Shown: one piece after another, positions 15,709 through 24,326 of the stretch
How positions within the stretch are numbered: position 1 is the stretch's first letter
Layout of the letters: the number at the start of each line of letters is the position of its first letter
Origin: Haloarchaeobius amylolyticus
Lineage (GTDB): Archaea; Halobacteriota; Halobacteria; Halobacteriales; Natrialbaceae
Length of the DNA: 64,000 nt
Direction: 5' to 3'
Assembly: GCF_026616195.1 (NCBI RefSeq)
Contig: NZ_JANHDH010000001.1
Coordinates: 1,612,001-1,676,000 of the forward strand
Made by a program: the position numbers and the translations under genes
The notes under the pieces: generated by a model
The model's input: only the letters and a program-made list of their open reading frames with translations
Told to the model about the DNA's origin: nothing
The model's database searches: none

Positions 15709-17193
15709 GTGACGGTGGACGACCGCTCCCGCATCACCACCGGCGTCGACGGGCTCGACGAGGTCCTCCACGGTGGCCTCATCCCGCAACGGAGCTACAT
15801 GGTCACGGGCCGCCCCGGGACTGGCAAGACGATCCTCGGGCTGCACTACCTGACCGCCGGCCTCGCGGCCGACGAGTCGTGTCTCTACATCAACCTGGAG
15901 GAGTCGACCGCGGACATCCGGGCCAACGCGGCCGCCCTCGGGTTCGACCTATCGGGGGTCGAGTTCCTCGACCTCTCGCCGACGGCCGACGCCTTCACCG
16001 AGAACGACCAGTACTACGTGTTCGCGCCGGACGAGGTGGAATCGCCCGGTGTCGTCGACCGCATCGGGGAGGAGGTCCGCCGCGTCGACCCCGACCGGGT
16101 GTTCGTCGACCCGCTCACGCAGCTCCGGAACCTCGCTCCCGACGACTACCAGTTCCGCAAACAGGTCAACGGCTTCGTCCAGCTGGTGCGGGCACAGGAC
16201 GCGACGGTCGTGTTCACCTCGCAGGCGACCGAGACGAGTCCGGACGAGGACCTGCAGTTCGTCAGCGACGGGACGGTCGAACTGCGACACGGCGAGCGCG
16301 GCCGGTCGCTCGCGGTCAGGAAGTTCCGCGGCTCCGACTTCGACTCCGGGTCGCACTCGCTGCGCATCACCGGCGACGGGATGGTCGTCTACCCGGTCCT
16401 GACGCCGAGTTCGCACGGTCGCGAGTTCACGACCGACAAGATCCCCTCCGGCGTGCCCGAGATAGACGAACTCCTCCACGGTGGGCTCGAACGGGGGACG
16501 GTGACCATCCTGTCCGGCCCGACCGGGGTCGGCAAGACCACGCTCGGCGTCCAGTTCATGAAGGAGGCCGCCGGGCGGGGCGAGCGCTCCATCGTCTACC
16601 AGTTCGAGGAATCGGAGAAGACGCTGCTCGAACGTTCACAGAACGTGAACATCCCCGTCAAGGAGATGGTCGACCGTGGCACGCTGGCGGTCGAGACCGT
16701 CGAACCACTCGAGAAGAGCCCACCCGAGTTCGCGTCGATGGTCCGCGAGGAGGTCGAACGGCAGGACGCGAAGATAGTCATGATAGACGGCATCGACGGG
16801 TACCGCCTCTCGCTCCAGGGGAACGAGGGCGACCTCGAACGGGAGCTGAACGCGCTCGGTCGCTACCTGAAGAACATGGGCGTCGCGGTCATCCTGGTCG
16901 ACACCGCCGAGAGCGTCACGGGGGAGTTCCAGCCGACGAACAGCGGCGTCAGCTACCTTGCGGACAACATCGTCTTCCTCCGCTACCTGGAGATGAACGG
17001 CGAGCTCCGGAAGGCCATCGGCATCCTGAAGAAGCGGATGAGCGACTTCGAGCGGACGATGCGGGAGTTCGAGATCACCCAGCACGGCATCAAGGTGGGG
17101 GAACCCCTCTCGGCCCTCCGTGGCATCCTGAGCGGGACGCCGACCTTCGTCGACAGCCCGAATCCACCCGCGGGCGAGGACACCAGGCGGTGA
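15709..17193 (+). CDS. KaiC-like double RecA-domain ATPase
   Basis: A 494-residue protein with two KaiC/RadA-type ATPase domains. Domain 1 (about 8-240) starts RITTGVDGLDEVLHGGLIP with Walker A GRPGTGKT and the NLEES catalytic-Glu region. Domain 2 (about 250-470) has Walker A GPTGVGKT and Walker B KIVMIDGID. The start is GTG at 15709, preceded by GGGAG; the longer upstream frame is not protein-like. The protein is predicted cytosolic. A histidine kinase follows after 11 bases and a second one overlaps that, so all three are probably one operon. KaiC-like ATPases have been proposed as signalling hubs in archaea; a clock function should not be assumed, since kaiA and kaiB are not seen. Confidence 0.85.
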   Translation: MTVDDRSRITTGVDGLDEVLHGGLIPQRSYMVTGRPGTGKTILGLHYLTAGLAADESCLYINLEESTADIRANAAALGFDLSGVEFLDLSPTADAFTENDQYYVFAPDEVESPGVVDRIGEEVRRVDPDRVFVDPLTQLRNLAPDDYQFRKQVNGFVQLVRAQDATVVFTSQATETSPDEDLQFVSDGTVELRHGERGRSLAVRKFRGSDFDSGSHSLRITGDGMVVYPVLTPSSHGREFTTDKIPSGVPEIDELLHGGLERGTVTILSGPTGVGKTTLGVQFMKEAAGRGERSIVYQFEESEKTLLERSQNVNIPVKEMVDRGTLAVETVEPLEKSPPEFASMVREEVERQDAKIVMIDGIDGYRLSLQGNEGDLERELNALGRYLKNMGVAVILVDTAESVTGEFQPTNSGVSYLADNIVFLRYLEMNGELRKAIGILKKRMSDFERTMREFEITQHGIKVGEPLSALRGILSGTPTFVDSPNPPAGEDTRR

Positions 17194-17204
17194 GTCCGCG
17201 GCTC

Positions 17205-18692
17205 ATGACCACCGACCCTGGCTCTGTTCCGCCGGAGCGCCCGTCCGGGGACGACGAGTGGGCCCACGTCCACCTGCTGCTGGAGCCGGGACGGAACCGA
17301 CAGTTGCTCGCCGACCTCCTCGGCGACAAATACGACGTCACGTCGGGGACCGAGGGTGACGCGCTTGACAGGACCGTCGACCTCTGCATCGTCGACGAGG
17401 AGCGCTTCCGGCACCGGACCGACGCAATCGAGGCGTACCGGGACCGGAGCGACACGGTCTTCTCGCCGGTCCTGCTCATCGCGCCCCCCGGGAGCGACCT
17501 CTGTTCGGACCCCGGCGTGTGGGAGTACGCCGACGACGTCATCGAGGCGCCGGTGAAGAAGGCCGAACTGGAGGCGCGACTGTCGAACCTGCTCCGGCGC
17601 CGCCGGACCTCGACGCGGCTGGCGAGCCGAGAGCGCGAGCTGGAGCTGACGGTGGCGGAGTTGCGCCGGAAGGAACGGGCGATGGACGCCGCACCCATCG
17701 GGATAACCATCACGGACCCCGGCCGGCCGGACAACCCGCTGATCTACGCGAACGACGCCTTCGAGCAGATCACGGGCTACGACGAGACCGAGCTCCTCGG
17801 CGAGAACATGCGCCTCCTGCAGGGGCCGGCGACCGACGAGACGGCCGTCCGGACCCTCCGGGAGGCCATCGCCGACGAGGAGCGGGTGGCGACGACGCTG
17901 GTCAACTACCGGGCCGACGGCACGCGCTTCTGGAACCGGGTCGCCATCGCGCCGGTCCACGACGAGACGGGCGAGCTGGTGAACTTCATCGGGTTCCAGA
18001 CGGACGTGACCGACGAGAAGGTCCGCGAGCAGCGCCTGAGCGTCCTCAACCGGGTGATGCGACACAACCTCTCGAACGACATCAACGTCGTCGCCGGGTA
18101 CGCCGACATGCTGGTCGAGACGGCGGAGGACCCGGCGGTGGCGGCCTCGGCCGGCGAGATACAGGGCTCCGCAGAGGAGTTGCAGCGACTCGGGCGAAGC
18201 GTCCGGCACATCGAGCGGACCCTGGAGTGGTGCCGGTCGTTCGACGACACCATCGACCTCGGTGAGGTCCTCGCCGACCTCGCCGAACGGACCCGGAAGA
18301 CCTACGCCGGGGTCGACGTGACCGTCGAGGTCGAGGACGGGCCCTGGTACGTCAACGGGGGCTGTCTCGTGGACGTGCTCCCCGAACTCTTCGAGAACGC
18401 GGTCCGGCACAACGACGCGGTCGACCCGGTCGTCACCGTGACGGTCGGGCCCGCCCCGAAGACCCCGGGTCGCGTCCAGGTCCGCATCGTCGACAACGGC
18501 CCCGGCATCGACGAGGACCTCGTCGACGTGTACCGGGAGGGCGAGGAGACGCCCCTGCACCACGGCGACGGCCTCGGCCTGTGGCTGGTCCACTGGGCCC
18601 TCACCCTGCTCGGCGGGGACGTCGAGATCACCAACGGGGACGGAACGACCGTGACGGTCACGCTCCCGACTACCACGGAGGAGGACGCATGA
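17205..18692 (+). CDS. Histidine kinase with receiver-like and LOV-like PAS domains
   Basis: A 495-residue cytosolic sensor kinase. Residues 15-130 look like a degenerate receiver domain (VDLCIVDEERF at the phospho-acceptor strand, with APVKK where KP is usual). A PAS domain follows (about 160-280) with LOV-like sequence GENMRLLQGPATD; Met202 sits where photoactive LOV domains have the adduct-forming Cys. The kinase core has the H box MRHNLSND (His287), the N box ELFENAVRHND, the G1 box DNGPGID and the G2 box GLGLWLV. The start at ATG 17205 is 11 bases after the KaiC stop, and its stop codon overlaps the next start as ATGA. No transmembrane segment is visible. Confidence 0.88.
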   Translation: MTTDPGSVPPERPSGDDEWAHVHLLLEPGRNRQLLADLLGDKYDVTSGTEGDALDRTVDLCIVDEERFRHRTDAIEAYRDRSDTVFSPVLLIAPPGSDLCSDPGVWEYADDVIEAPVKKAELEARLSNLLRRRRTSTRLASRERELELTVAELRRKERAMDAAPIGITITDPGRPDNPLIYANDAFEQITGYDETELLGENMRLLQGPATDETAVRTLREAIADEERVATTLVNYRADGTRFWNRVAIAPVHDETGELVNFIGFQTDVTDEKVREQRLSVLNRVMRHNLSNDINVVAGYADMLVETAEDPAVAASAGEIQGSAEELQRLGRSVRHIERTLEWCRSFDDTIDLGEVLADLAERTRKTYAGVDVTVEVEDGPWYVNGGCLVDVLPELFENAVRHNDAVDPVVTVTVGPAPKTPGRVQVRIVDNGPGIDEDLVDVYREGEETPLHHGDGLGLWLVHWALTLLGGDVEITNGDGTTVTVTLPTTTEEDA

Positions 18693-19837
18693 CCAGCGAT
18701 CAGCCGGATGCCAGTCCGCCACAGGACCGGGAGCGACCCGGGGACGGGTCCCCATCCGCGGGGTCCAGCGACGCCCGGGTGCAGGAACTCCAGCAGCAGG
18801 TGGCCGAACTGCAGGCGCAGGCCGAGGGCACCATCGACGGGCTGGTGCTGGTCGCCGGCGACGGGACGGTCCTCCGGACCAACGACCGCTTCTTCGACAT
18901 CCTCGACGTCGACACGCCCACGAGCGAGGGCACTCCCGACGGTCGGATGCTCGCGGACCGGCTGGCCCGGCGGATCGCGGACACCGACCGGTTCCGTGAC
19001 CGTGTGGAGCACCTCCACGGGCATCCGACGGAGGAGAGTCGCGACGAGTTCCGCCTCGAGGACGGACGCTGGGTCGACCTCTACTCGACCCCGGTGACGG
19101 TCGGGACGGACGGCCGCCGGGCCCGGCTCTGGGTCGTCAGGGACGTCTCGGAGCGCAAGGAGTACGAACTGGACCTCGAACGCCACCGGGACCGCCTCGA
19201 CCAGTTCGCCAGCATGGTCTCACACGACCTCCGGAACCCGATGAACGTCGCCGAGGGCTACCTGGAGGTGGCCCGCGAGCGCACCGACGACGAGGCGCTG
19301 GCGGAGGTGGCCTGGGCACACCGGCGGATGCGGGCCCTGATAGACGACCTGCTGACGCTGGCCCGGACGAACCGGTCGATAACCGACCTGGAGCCGGTCT
19401 GTCTCGCGACCCTGGTCGAACGCTGCTGGCGGAACGTCGACGCCGACGACGCCGAGTTGTGCGTCGAGACCGACCGCGTCGTGGTCGCCGACGAGACCCG
19501 GCTCTCGCAGGTGCTGGAGAACCTGTTGCGCAACAGCGTGGAACACGGCTCGACCAGCGACCAGACAGGGACCGATGCTAGCGCCGAGGCGCTGACGATA
19601 ACCGTGGGTGACCTCGAGACGGGCTTCTACGTCGAGGACGACGGGGTGGGCATCCCGCCGGCGCAGCGACAGCGGGTGTTCGAATCCGGGTACTCGACGC
19701 GACCCGACGGGACGGGCCTCGGTCTCGACATCGTGGCGCAGATCGTCGCTGCCCACGGATGGGAGGTCGAACTCGCGGAGGGCACACAGGGCGGTGTCCG
19801 CTTCGAGATCACCGGGGTCGAACGACCGGGCCTCTAG
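18689..19837 (+). CDS. PAS-domain histidine kinase
   Basis: A 382-residue soluble kinase, third gene of the operon and translationally coupled to the previous one by ATGA. A disordered start and a Gln-rich coiled coil (ELQQQVAELQAQ) precede a PAS domain (about 48-160, GLVLVAGDGTVLRTNDRFFDIL). The HisKA box is SMVSHDLRNPMNVAEGYLEVA (His179). The ATPase core has LLRNSVEHG, VEDDGVGIPP, VFESGYST and GTGLGLDIV. No response regulator is encoded in the operon; the KaiC protein, or the receiver-like domain of the first kinase, may be the partner, which is inference. Confidence 0.88.
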   Translation: MTSDQPDASPPQDRERPGDGSPSAGSSDARVQELQQQVAELQAQAEGTIDGLVLVAGDGTVLRTNDRFFDILDVDTPTSEGTPDGRMLADRLARRIADTDRFRDRVEHLHGHPTEESRDEFRLEDGRWVDLYSTPVTVGTDGRRARLWVVRDVSERKEYELDLERHRDRLDQFASMVSHDLRNPMNVAEGYLEVARERTDDEALAEVAWAHRRMRALIDDLLTLARTNRSITDLEPVCLATLVERCWRNVDADDAELCVETDRVVVADETRLSQVLENLLRNSVEHGSTSDQTGTDASAEALTITVGDLETGFYVEDDGVGIPPAQRQRVFESGYSTRPDGTGLGLDIVAQIVAAHGWEVELAEGTQGGVRFEITGVERPGL

Positions 19838-19968
19838 GGCCGCCGGGCCACTCGGCTCGCGTTTTCAGTTGTTACAGAGTACTGTTAGGACAGAAGGTGG
19901 CCGCCGGAATCTCCAACCACACCCGCTGTACTGCACCTCGATACGCAACGGAATCAGTTGCGAGAAAT

Positions 19969-20000
19969 ACACGTGTCAGAAAAGATAGTTACGCTTATTG
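19969..20000 (+). promoter_or_regulatory. Promoter region of the GH97 gene with an 8-bp palindrome
   Basis: TACGCTTATT at 19991-20000 lies 25-34 bases before the ATG at 20025 and fits a TATA box. A perfect palindrome, ACACGTGT, lies at 19969-19976, about 15 bases upstream of it, a reasonable place for an activator or repressor site. Confidence 0.45.
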
Positions 20001-20024
20001 TGTGTGCCTCTGCCATGCTAGTCG

Positions 20025-23000
20025 ATGTTTGACGAACAAGGTAATCACACGTTCTCATCCATGGACCGCCGCGAGTTCGTGGGTGGGCTGGCCTCGCTGG
20101 TCGCGGCGTCGGCGTTCTCGCTGTCGGTCGCCGACGAGACGGCCGCGAAGGTCACGGCAGGGGACGACGCAGCCACACAGACGGTCACGTCGCCGGACGG
20201 GAGCGTCGCGGTGACGGTCGACGTGTCGGACGGGGTCCCGAGCTACAGCGTCAGTCACGGCGGGGAGACGGTCGTGGCCGACTCGCGACTCGGGTTCGAG
20301 TTCCAGGACCAGCCCGCCTTCGGCGAAGGTGTCGCGGTGACGGGGAGCGAACGCGCCACCACCGACACGACCTGGACGCCCGTCTGGGACCAGTACGACG
20401 AGATCCGCGAGCACTACCACGAGTTGCGCCTCGGGCTGGTCGAGGAGAGTCCCCCGGGCCGCAACCTCACGCTCGAGGTCCGGGCGTTCGACGACGGGGT
20501 CGGATTCCGGTACGTCTTCCCCGACGAGAGCGGCTTCGGCGAGTTCGTCGTCACCGACGAACGGACCGAGTTCGCCTTCCCCGGCGACCACACGAGCTGG
20601 TGGGTCGAGAACGACTTCAACAGCTACGAGTACGCGTACAAGGAGACGCCCCTGAGCGAGGTCGGCTCGGGGACGCCCTACGACGGCGCACACACCCCCA
20701 TCACGATGGAGACCGACGGCGGGCGCTACCTCAGCGTCCACGAGGCGAACCTGGTCGACTACGCCGCGATGGCGGTCGAGCCCGTTTCTGCGGGCGCGAC
20801 GACGTTCGAGTCGACGCTGGCCCCGCTGCCGGACGGGACGAAGGTGTCTGCGGCGGCCCCGCACCGGACGCCGTGGCGCACGATACAGGTCGGCGAGCGC
20901 CCGGGCGACCTCGTCGAGTCCAGCCTCGTGCTCAACCTGAACGACCCGCTGGACCCCGAGGAGTTCCCGCACGGGACCGACTGGATCGAGCCACAGAAGT
21001 TCATGGGCGTCTGGTGGCTGATGATCACCGGGCGTGCCGACTGGCAGTACCGGGGCCCAGAGACCGGGAACCACGGCGCCCAGACCCGGCGGATGCAACG
21101 GTACATGGACTTCGCCAGCGAGCACGGCATCGACAGCGTGCTCGTCGAGGGGTGGAACGAGGGCTGGGACTCCTACCCCGGCGACGGGAGCACGATGGAC
21201 TTCGACGACACCTACCCCGACTTCGACATCGAGGCGGTCACCGACTACGGCGCCCAGCTCGACCCGCCGGTCGCGATGACGGCCCACAACGAGACGGCGG
21301 GGAACGTCTCGAACTACGAGGCCCAACTCGAGAACGACCCGAACCCGTTCGCCGACTACGACGACCTCGGCATCAACTCCATCAAGACGGGCTACGTCGC
21401 CGACGGCGGCGTCTCCATCGACGGGACGACGTACAACCACCACTGCCAGGCGCTGGTGAACCACCACCATCTGGTGTACCGCGAGGCCGCGAAGAACCGC
21501 CAGATGCTGGAGGTCCACGAACCCGTCAAGCCGACGGGCGAGCGCCGGACCTACCCGAACGTGATGACCCGCGAGGGCGTCCTCGGCCAGGAGTACGACT
21601 CCTTCGGCTACGTCTCGCCCTCGCACCACGTCACGTTCCCGTTCACCCGGATGCTCGGCGGCCCAGTCGAGTACACCCCCGGCATCTTCGACATGGACTC
21701 CGGGTCCGGCGGTATCGAGACCACGCGGGCGAAACAGCTCGCGATGTACCCGACGTACCTCAGCGGCCTCCACATGGTCGCGGACCTGCCGAGTTCCTAC
21801 CTCGCCGACCAGCCCGCCGTCGCTTCGGTCGGCGAGGTCGCACAGGCCGAGTTCGGCGACCTCGACGGGTTCACCGCGAAGGCCCGCTGGGCCGGCGCCC
21901 AGGGCGGCCGGTACGTCCCGGTCGACCCGAACACGGTCGAGACGGGCGCCTCCGTCGCCTGGACCGTCGAGGACGTGCCCGAGGCCGGCGAGTACACCGT
22001 CCACCTGCGCTACGCCAGCGACGCCGAGAACAACGCGGTCCCGGCCGACACCGACCGGACCGCGACCCTCGTCGCCGGCGGGGATTCCACACAGGTCACC
22101 TTCCCGACCACCGACTACTGGGACGAGTGGGCCACCGTCTCGGCGACGGTCACCCTCGACTCGGGCGAGAACGACCTCGAACTCACGCTCGCCGAGAGCG
22201 ACACCGGCGGCCTGAACCTCGATTCGGTCGCGGTCACGGAACCCGGCCAGTCGATGCCCGCACCCGAGACGGACCCGACGCTCGGGCCCACGGTCGAGGC
22301 CTTCGACTTCATCGAGGACGTGCCGGCCGCCGGCTGGGACGACACCCGCGTCGTCGATGCCGACATCGGCTCGTACATGGTCACGGCACGCAAGCAGGAC
22401 GACGAGTGGTTCGTCGGCGCCATGACCGACGAGAACGGCCGCGCCCTCGACGTCCCCCTCGACTTCCTCGACTCGGCCCCCGGAAAACGCAAGGGCCACG
22501 ACGAGGGCAAGGGGAAGGGCCACGGCGGCGGGAATGGCAACGGAAACGGCACCGAGAACGGCGAGGGGAAGGGCCACACGAAGGGCAAGTACGTCGCCGA
22601 GATCTACTCCGACGGCATCGACGCCCGGTTCGACGAGAACCTGACCGACGTGCGCGTCGACGAGGCCATCGTCACCGCCGACACCACCCTGCTCGCCTCG
22701 ACCATCGAGTCCGGTGGGACCGCGGTCCGTCTCCGCCCGGCCGACTGGACGGACGTGGCCGACCTCCCCGCGTACGAGTACCCCGAGCAGGACCTCGACG
22801 TGGCCATCCGCGAGGAGACGTTCGTCCAGGAGCCGTTCATCAGCGCCACCGGGTCGAACGCTGGCGCCTACATCGGCGGCACGACCGTCGAACTCGTCGT
22901 CGACGGCACGGTCGCGGCGAGCGCGAACGTCCGCTTCCCGCCGAACTCCACCGACCAGTCCTACCAGTTCTCCTACGCCATCGACACGCGCGGCACCTAC

Positions 23001-23765
23001 GACGTGGTCGTCCAGACCACCGACGGGGAGACGCTGGCGAGCGAGACGGTCACCGTCAAACCGCCCGAGACGGTCGCGACCATCGGCGACCCGACCGGCG
23101 ACGATTCCGGCCCCGGCGGCTACACCTACCCGACCGCCGACGCCTTCCCCGCGGGCGCGTTCGACCTGACCTCGGTCACGGTCGAGCAGACCCCGAGCAT
23201 CCACCAGTTCCGCTTCGAGGTCGAGACGCTGAACAACGCCTTCGGGAGCAGTCGGGGCTTCTCGCCGCACATGTTCGTCTGCTGGCTGCGCGACCCGGAC
23301 AAGGCCGGTGGCGCGACCGACAGCCTCGACGACCTCGGCGCGAACGTCGACTTCGCCGATGCCTGGCACTACCGCCTCGAGGTCAGCGGCTTCACCAAGA
23401 GCGCGGTCGATTCGACCGGCGCGGCGCTCACCGACGCCGACGGGAACACCGTCACGGTGCGCGAGAGCGTCGACGACGACGCCGGGACCGTCACCCTGAG
23501 CCTCGACCGCGAGGCCCTCGACGGGGTCGACGCGGGTTCGCTGGAGCTGGTCGCGATGGTCCAGTCCGAGAACTTCGGCGCACTCCGGCCCGTGCAGGAG
23601 ACGGCCGGCGGCTACGTCTTCGGCGGCGCGAAACCAGGGGCGGTCGACAACGCGCCCCTCGTCATGGACCTGGTCACGCCCGACGGCGTGAGCCAGACCG
23701 AGGCGCTCGCCTACAGCGACACCGAGCGCGCGACGCTGCCGTTCGTGCCGGTGGGTACGCAGTAG
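20025..23765 (+). CDS. Exported multidomain GH97 alpha-glucosidase
   Basis: A 1246-residue protein, against about 650-720 for ordinary GH97. The N-terminus has a Tat signal (MDRREFVGGLASLVAASAF). Domains: GH97 N-terminal beta sandwich (about 55-300); catalytic barrel (about 325-600) with WWLMITG, GIDSVLVEGWNEGWD, IKTGYV and VHEPVKPTG (Glu499); an inserted CBM6/35-like jelly roll (about 605-740); GH97 C-terminal domain (about 765-905), interrupted by a 36-residue Gly/Lys/His insert; an Ig-like segment; and a C-terminal module (about 1020-1246) like the glucodextranase C-terminal domain. IKTGYV lacks the Asp of retaining alpha-galactosidases, so an inverting SusB-like alpha-glucosidase is likely. 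Start 20025 fits the TATA spacing; 20061 is an alternative. It probably acts on alpha-glucans outside the cell. Confidence 0.85.
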   Translation: MFDEQGNHTFSSMDRREFVGGLASLVAASAFSLSVADETAAKVTAGDDAATQTVTSPDGSVAVTVDVSDGVPSYSVSHGGETVVADSRLGFEFQDQPAFGEGVAVTGSERATTDTTWTPVWDQYDEIREHYHELRLGLVEESPPGRNLTLEVRAFDDGVGFRYVFPDESGFGEFVVTDERTEFAFPGDHTSWWVENDFNSYEYAYKETPLSEVGSGTPYDGAHTPITMETDGGRYLSVHEANLVDYAAMAVEPVSAGATTFESTLAPLPDGTKVSAAAPHRTPWRTIQVGERPGDLVESSLVLNLNDPLDPEEFPHGTDWIEPQKFMGVWWLMITGRADWQYRGPETGNHGAQTRRMQRYMDFASEHGIDSVLVEGWNEGWDSYPGDGSTMDFDDTYPDFDIEAVTDYGAQLDPPVAMTAHNETAGNVSNYEAQLENDPNPFADYDDLGINSIKTGYVADGGVSIDGTTYNHHCQALVNHHHLVYREAAKNRQMLEVHEPVKPTGERRTYPNVMTREGVLGQEYDSFGYVSPSHHVTFPFTRMLGGPVEYTPGIFDMDSGSGGIETTRAKQLAMYPTYLSGLHMVADLPSSYLADQPAVASVGEVAQAEFGDLDGFTAKARWAGAQGGRYVPVDPNTVETGASVAWTVEDVPEAGEYTVHLRYASDAENNAVPADTDRTATLVAGGDSTQVTFPTTDYWDEWATVSATVTLDSGENDLELTLAESDTGGLNLDSVAVTEPGQSMPAPETDPTLGPTVEAFDFIEDVPAAGWDDTRVVDADIGSYMVTARKQDDEWFVGAMTDENGRALDVPLDFLDSAPGKRKGHDEGKGKGHGGGNGNGNGTENGEGKGHTKGKYVAEIYSDGIDARFDENLTDVRVDEAIVTADTTLLASTIESGGTAVRLRPADWTDVADLPAYEYPEQDLDVAIREETFVQEPFISATGSNAGAYIGGTTVELVVDGTVAASANVRFPPNSTDQSYQFSYAIDTRGTYDVVVQTTDGETLASETVTVKPPETVATIGDPTGDDSGPGGYTYPTADAFPAGAFDLTSVTVEQTPSIHQFRFEVETLNNAFGSSRGFSPHMFVCWLRDPDKAGGATDSLDDLGANVDFADAWHYRLEVSGFTKSAVDSTGAALTDADGNTVTVRESVDDDAGTVTLSLDREALDGVDAGSLELVAMVQSENFGALRPVQETAGGYVFGGAKPGAVDNAPLVMDLVTPDGVSQTEALAYSDTERATLPFVPVGTQ
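22482..22589 (+). repeat. Low-complexity Gly/Lys/His/Asn insert within the GH97 gene
   Basis: Codons 820-855 encode short iterations of GKGHG, GNGNG and EGKGH. The insert splits what is normally one beta hairpin of the GH97 C-terminal domain (VPLDFLDS ... KYVAEIYSDG). It is basic and Gly-rich in an otherwise acidic protein. Confidence 0.7.
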
Positions 23766-23795
23766 CCACGAACATCGTCTGTCGTCCCCCTTCTT

Positions 23796-24221
23796 TCAGC
23801 AGACCGCCGCGACGACGTAGTAGGTCTCGTTCTGGTACTCGACGACGCCCGGGCTGCTCCACAGGTCGGGTAGCGTGTCGGACTCGACGCTGCCGTTCTC
23901 CAGCGCCTGCGCGAACAGTTCCTGCTCGCGCTCGGTGCGGTTCTCGAACTGCCGGATGGTGTCGGCCTCCTCTCGCTGGTCCACCGTCGCCGGCTCGACG
24001 GAGAGGATGTAGGGGCAGTCTGCGGTGCGGTAGGTTGGTGTTCCGGTGGTGGTCGGCGTCGCCGGGTCCGTCGTGGTGTCGGTTCGGGTGTCGGTCGGGT
24101 CGGTGGTCGGCGGCTCGGTCGTCGTGGTGCTCGTCTCCGTCCCGGCGGTGAAGCCACCGAGACAGCCGGCGAGGACGACGACCGCGGCCAGTGCGAGCAG
24201 CGGGAGGGCTGGGCGGGCCAT
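23796..24221 (-). CDS. Small lipoprotein of unknown function
   Basis: A 141-residue protein: N-terminal lipobox (VVLAGC), a Thr/Pro/Asp-rich linker of about 40 residues as used to tether haloarchaeal lipoproteins, then a small C-terminal domain starting TADCPYILSVEPA and ending VEYQNETYYVVAAVC. The two Cys of the domain could form a disulfide. The N-terminus lacks a twin Arg, so Sec export is expected. The gene is convergent with the GH97 gene and divergent from the epimerase. I do not recognise the family. Confidence 0.7.
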   Translation of the reverse strand: MARPALPLLALAAVVVLAGCLGGFTAGTETSTTTTEPPTTDPTDTRTDTTTDPATPTTTGTPTYRTADCPYILSVEPATVDQREEADTIRQFENRTEREQELFAQALENGSVESDTLPDLWSSPGVVEYQNETYYVVAAVC

Positions 24222-24293
24222 ACCGGAACGAGACAACAATCCGGTAAGTCTCTTCTGCCGGAGACGGCAGGGTCGGTCGCCGCCACCCGGCAC

Positions 24294-24306
24294 CACGATT
24301 ATCGTG
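24294..24306 (+). promoter_or_regulatory. 13-bp palindrome over the epimerase promoter
   Basis: CACGATTATCGTG has perfect 6-base arms around a single T. Its ATTATC core lies 24-31 bases before the ATG at 24327, where the TATA box should be, so a protein bound here would compete with TBP. Confidence 0.45.
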
Positions 24307-24326
24307 TCTCCGGCCCGAGATACCGT

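Noticed and set aside
15418-15846. Minus-strand open frame ahead of the KaiC gene
   Set aside because: Low-complexity Arg/Ser/Gly/Ala sequence, overlaps the well-supported KaiC start, and has no promoter or domain.
15709-17193. Circadian clock protein KaiC proper
   Set aside because: The double-domain layout is shared, but no kaiA or kaiB is nearby and archaeal homologues are diverse ATPases, so only KaiC-like is claimed.
20055-24151. Open frames of over 1100 codons antisense to and out of frame with the GH97 gene
   Set aside because: Composition is Arg/Pro/His- or Val/Gly/Asp-repetitive without domains, whereas the GH97 frame has complete family motifs.
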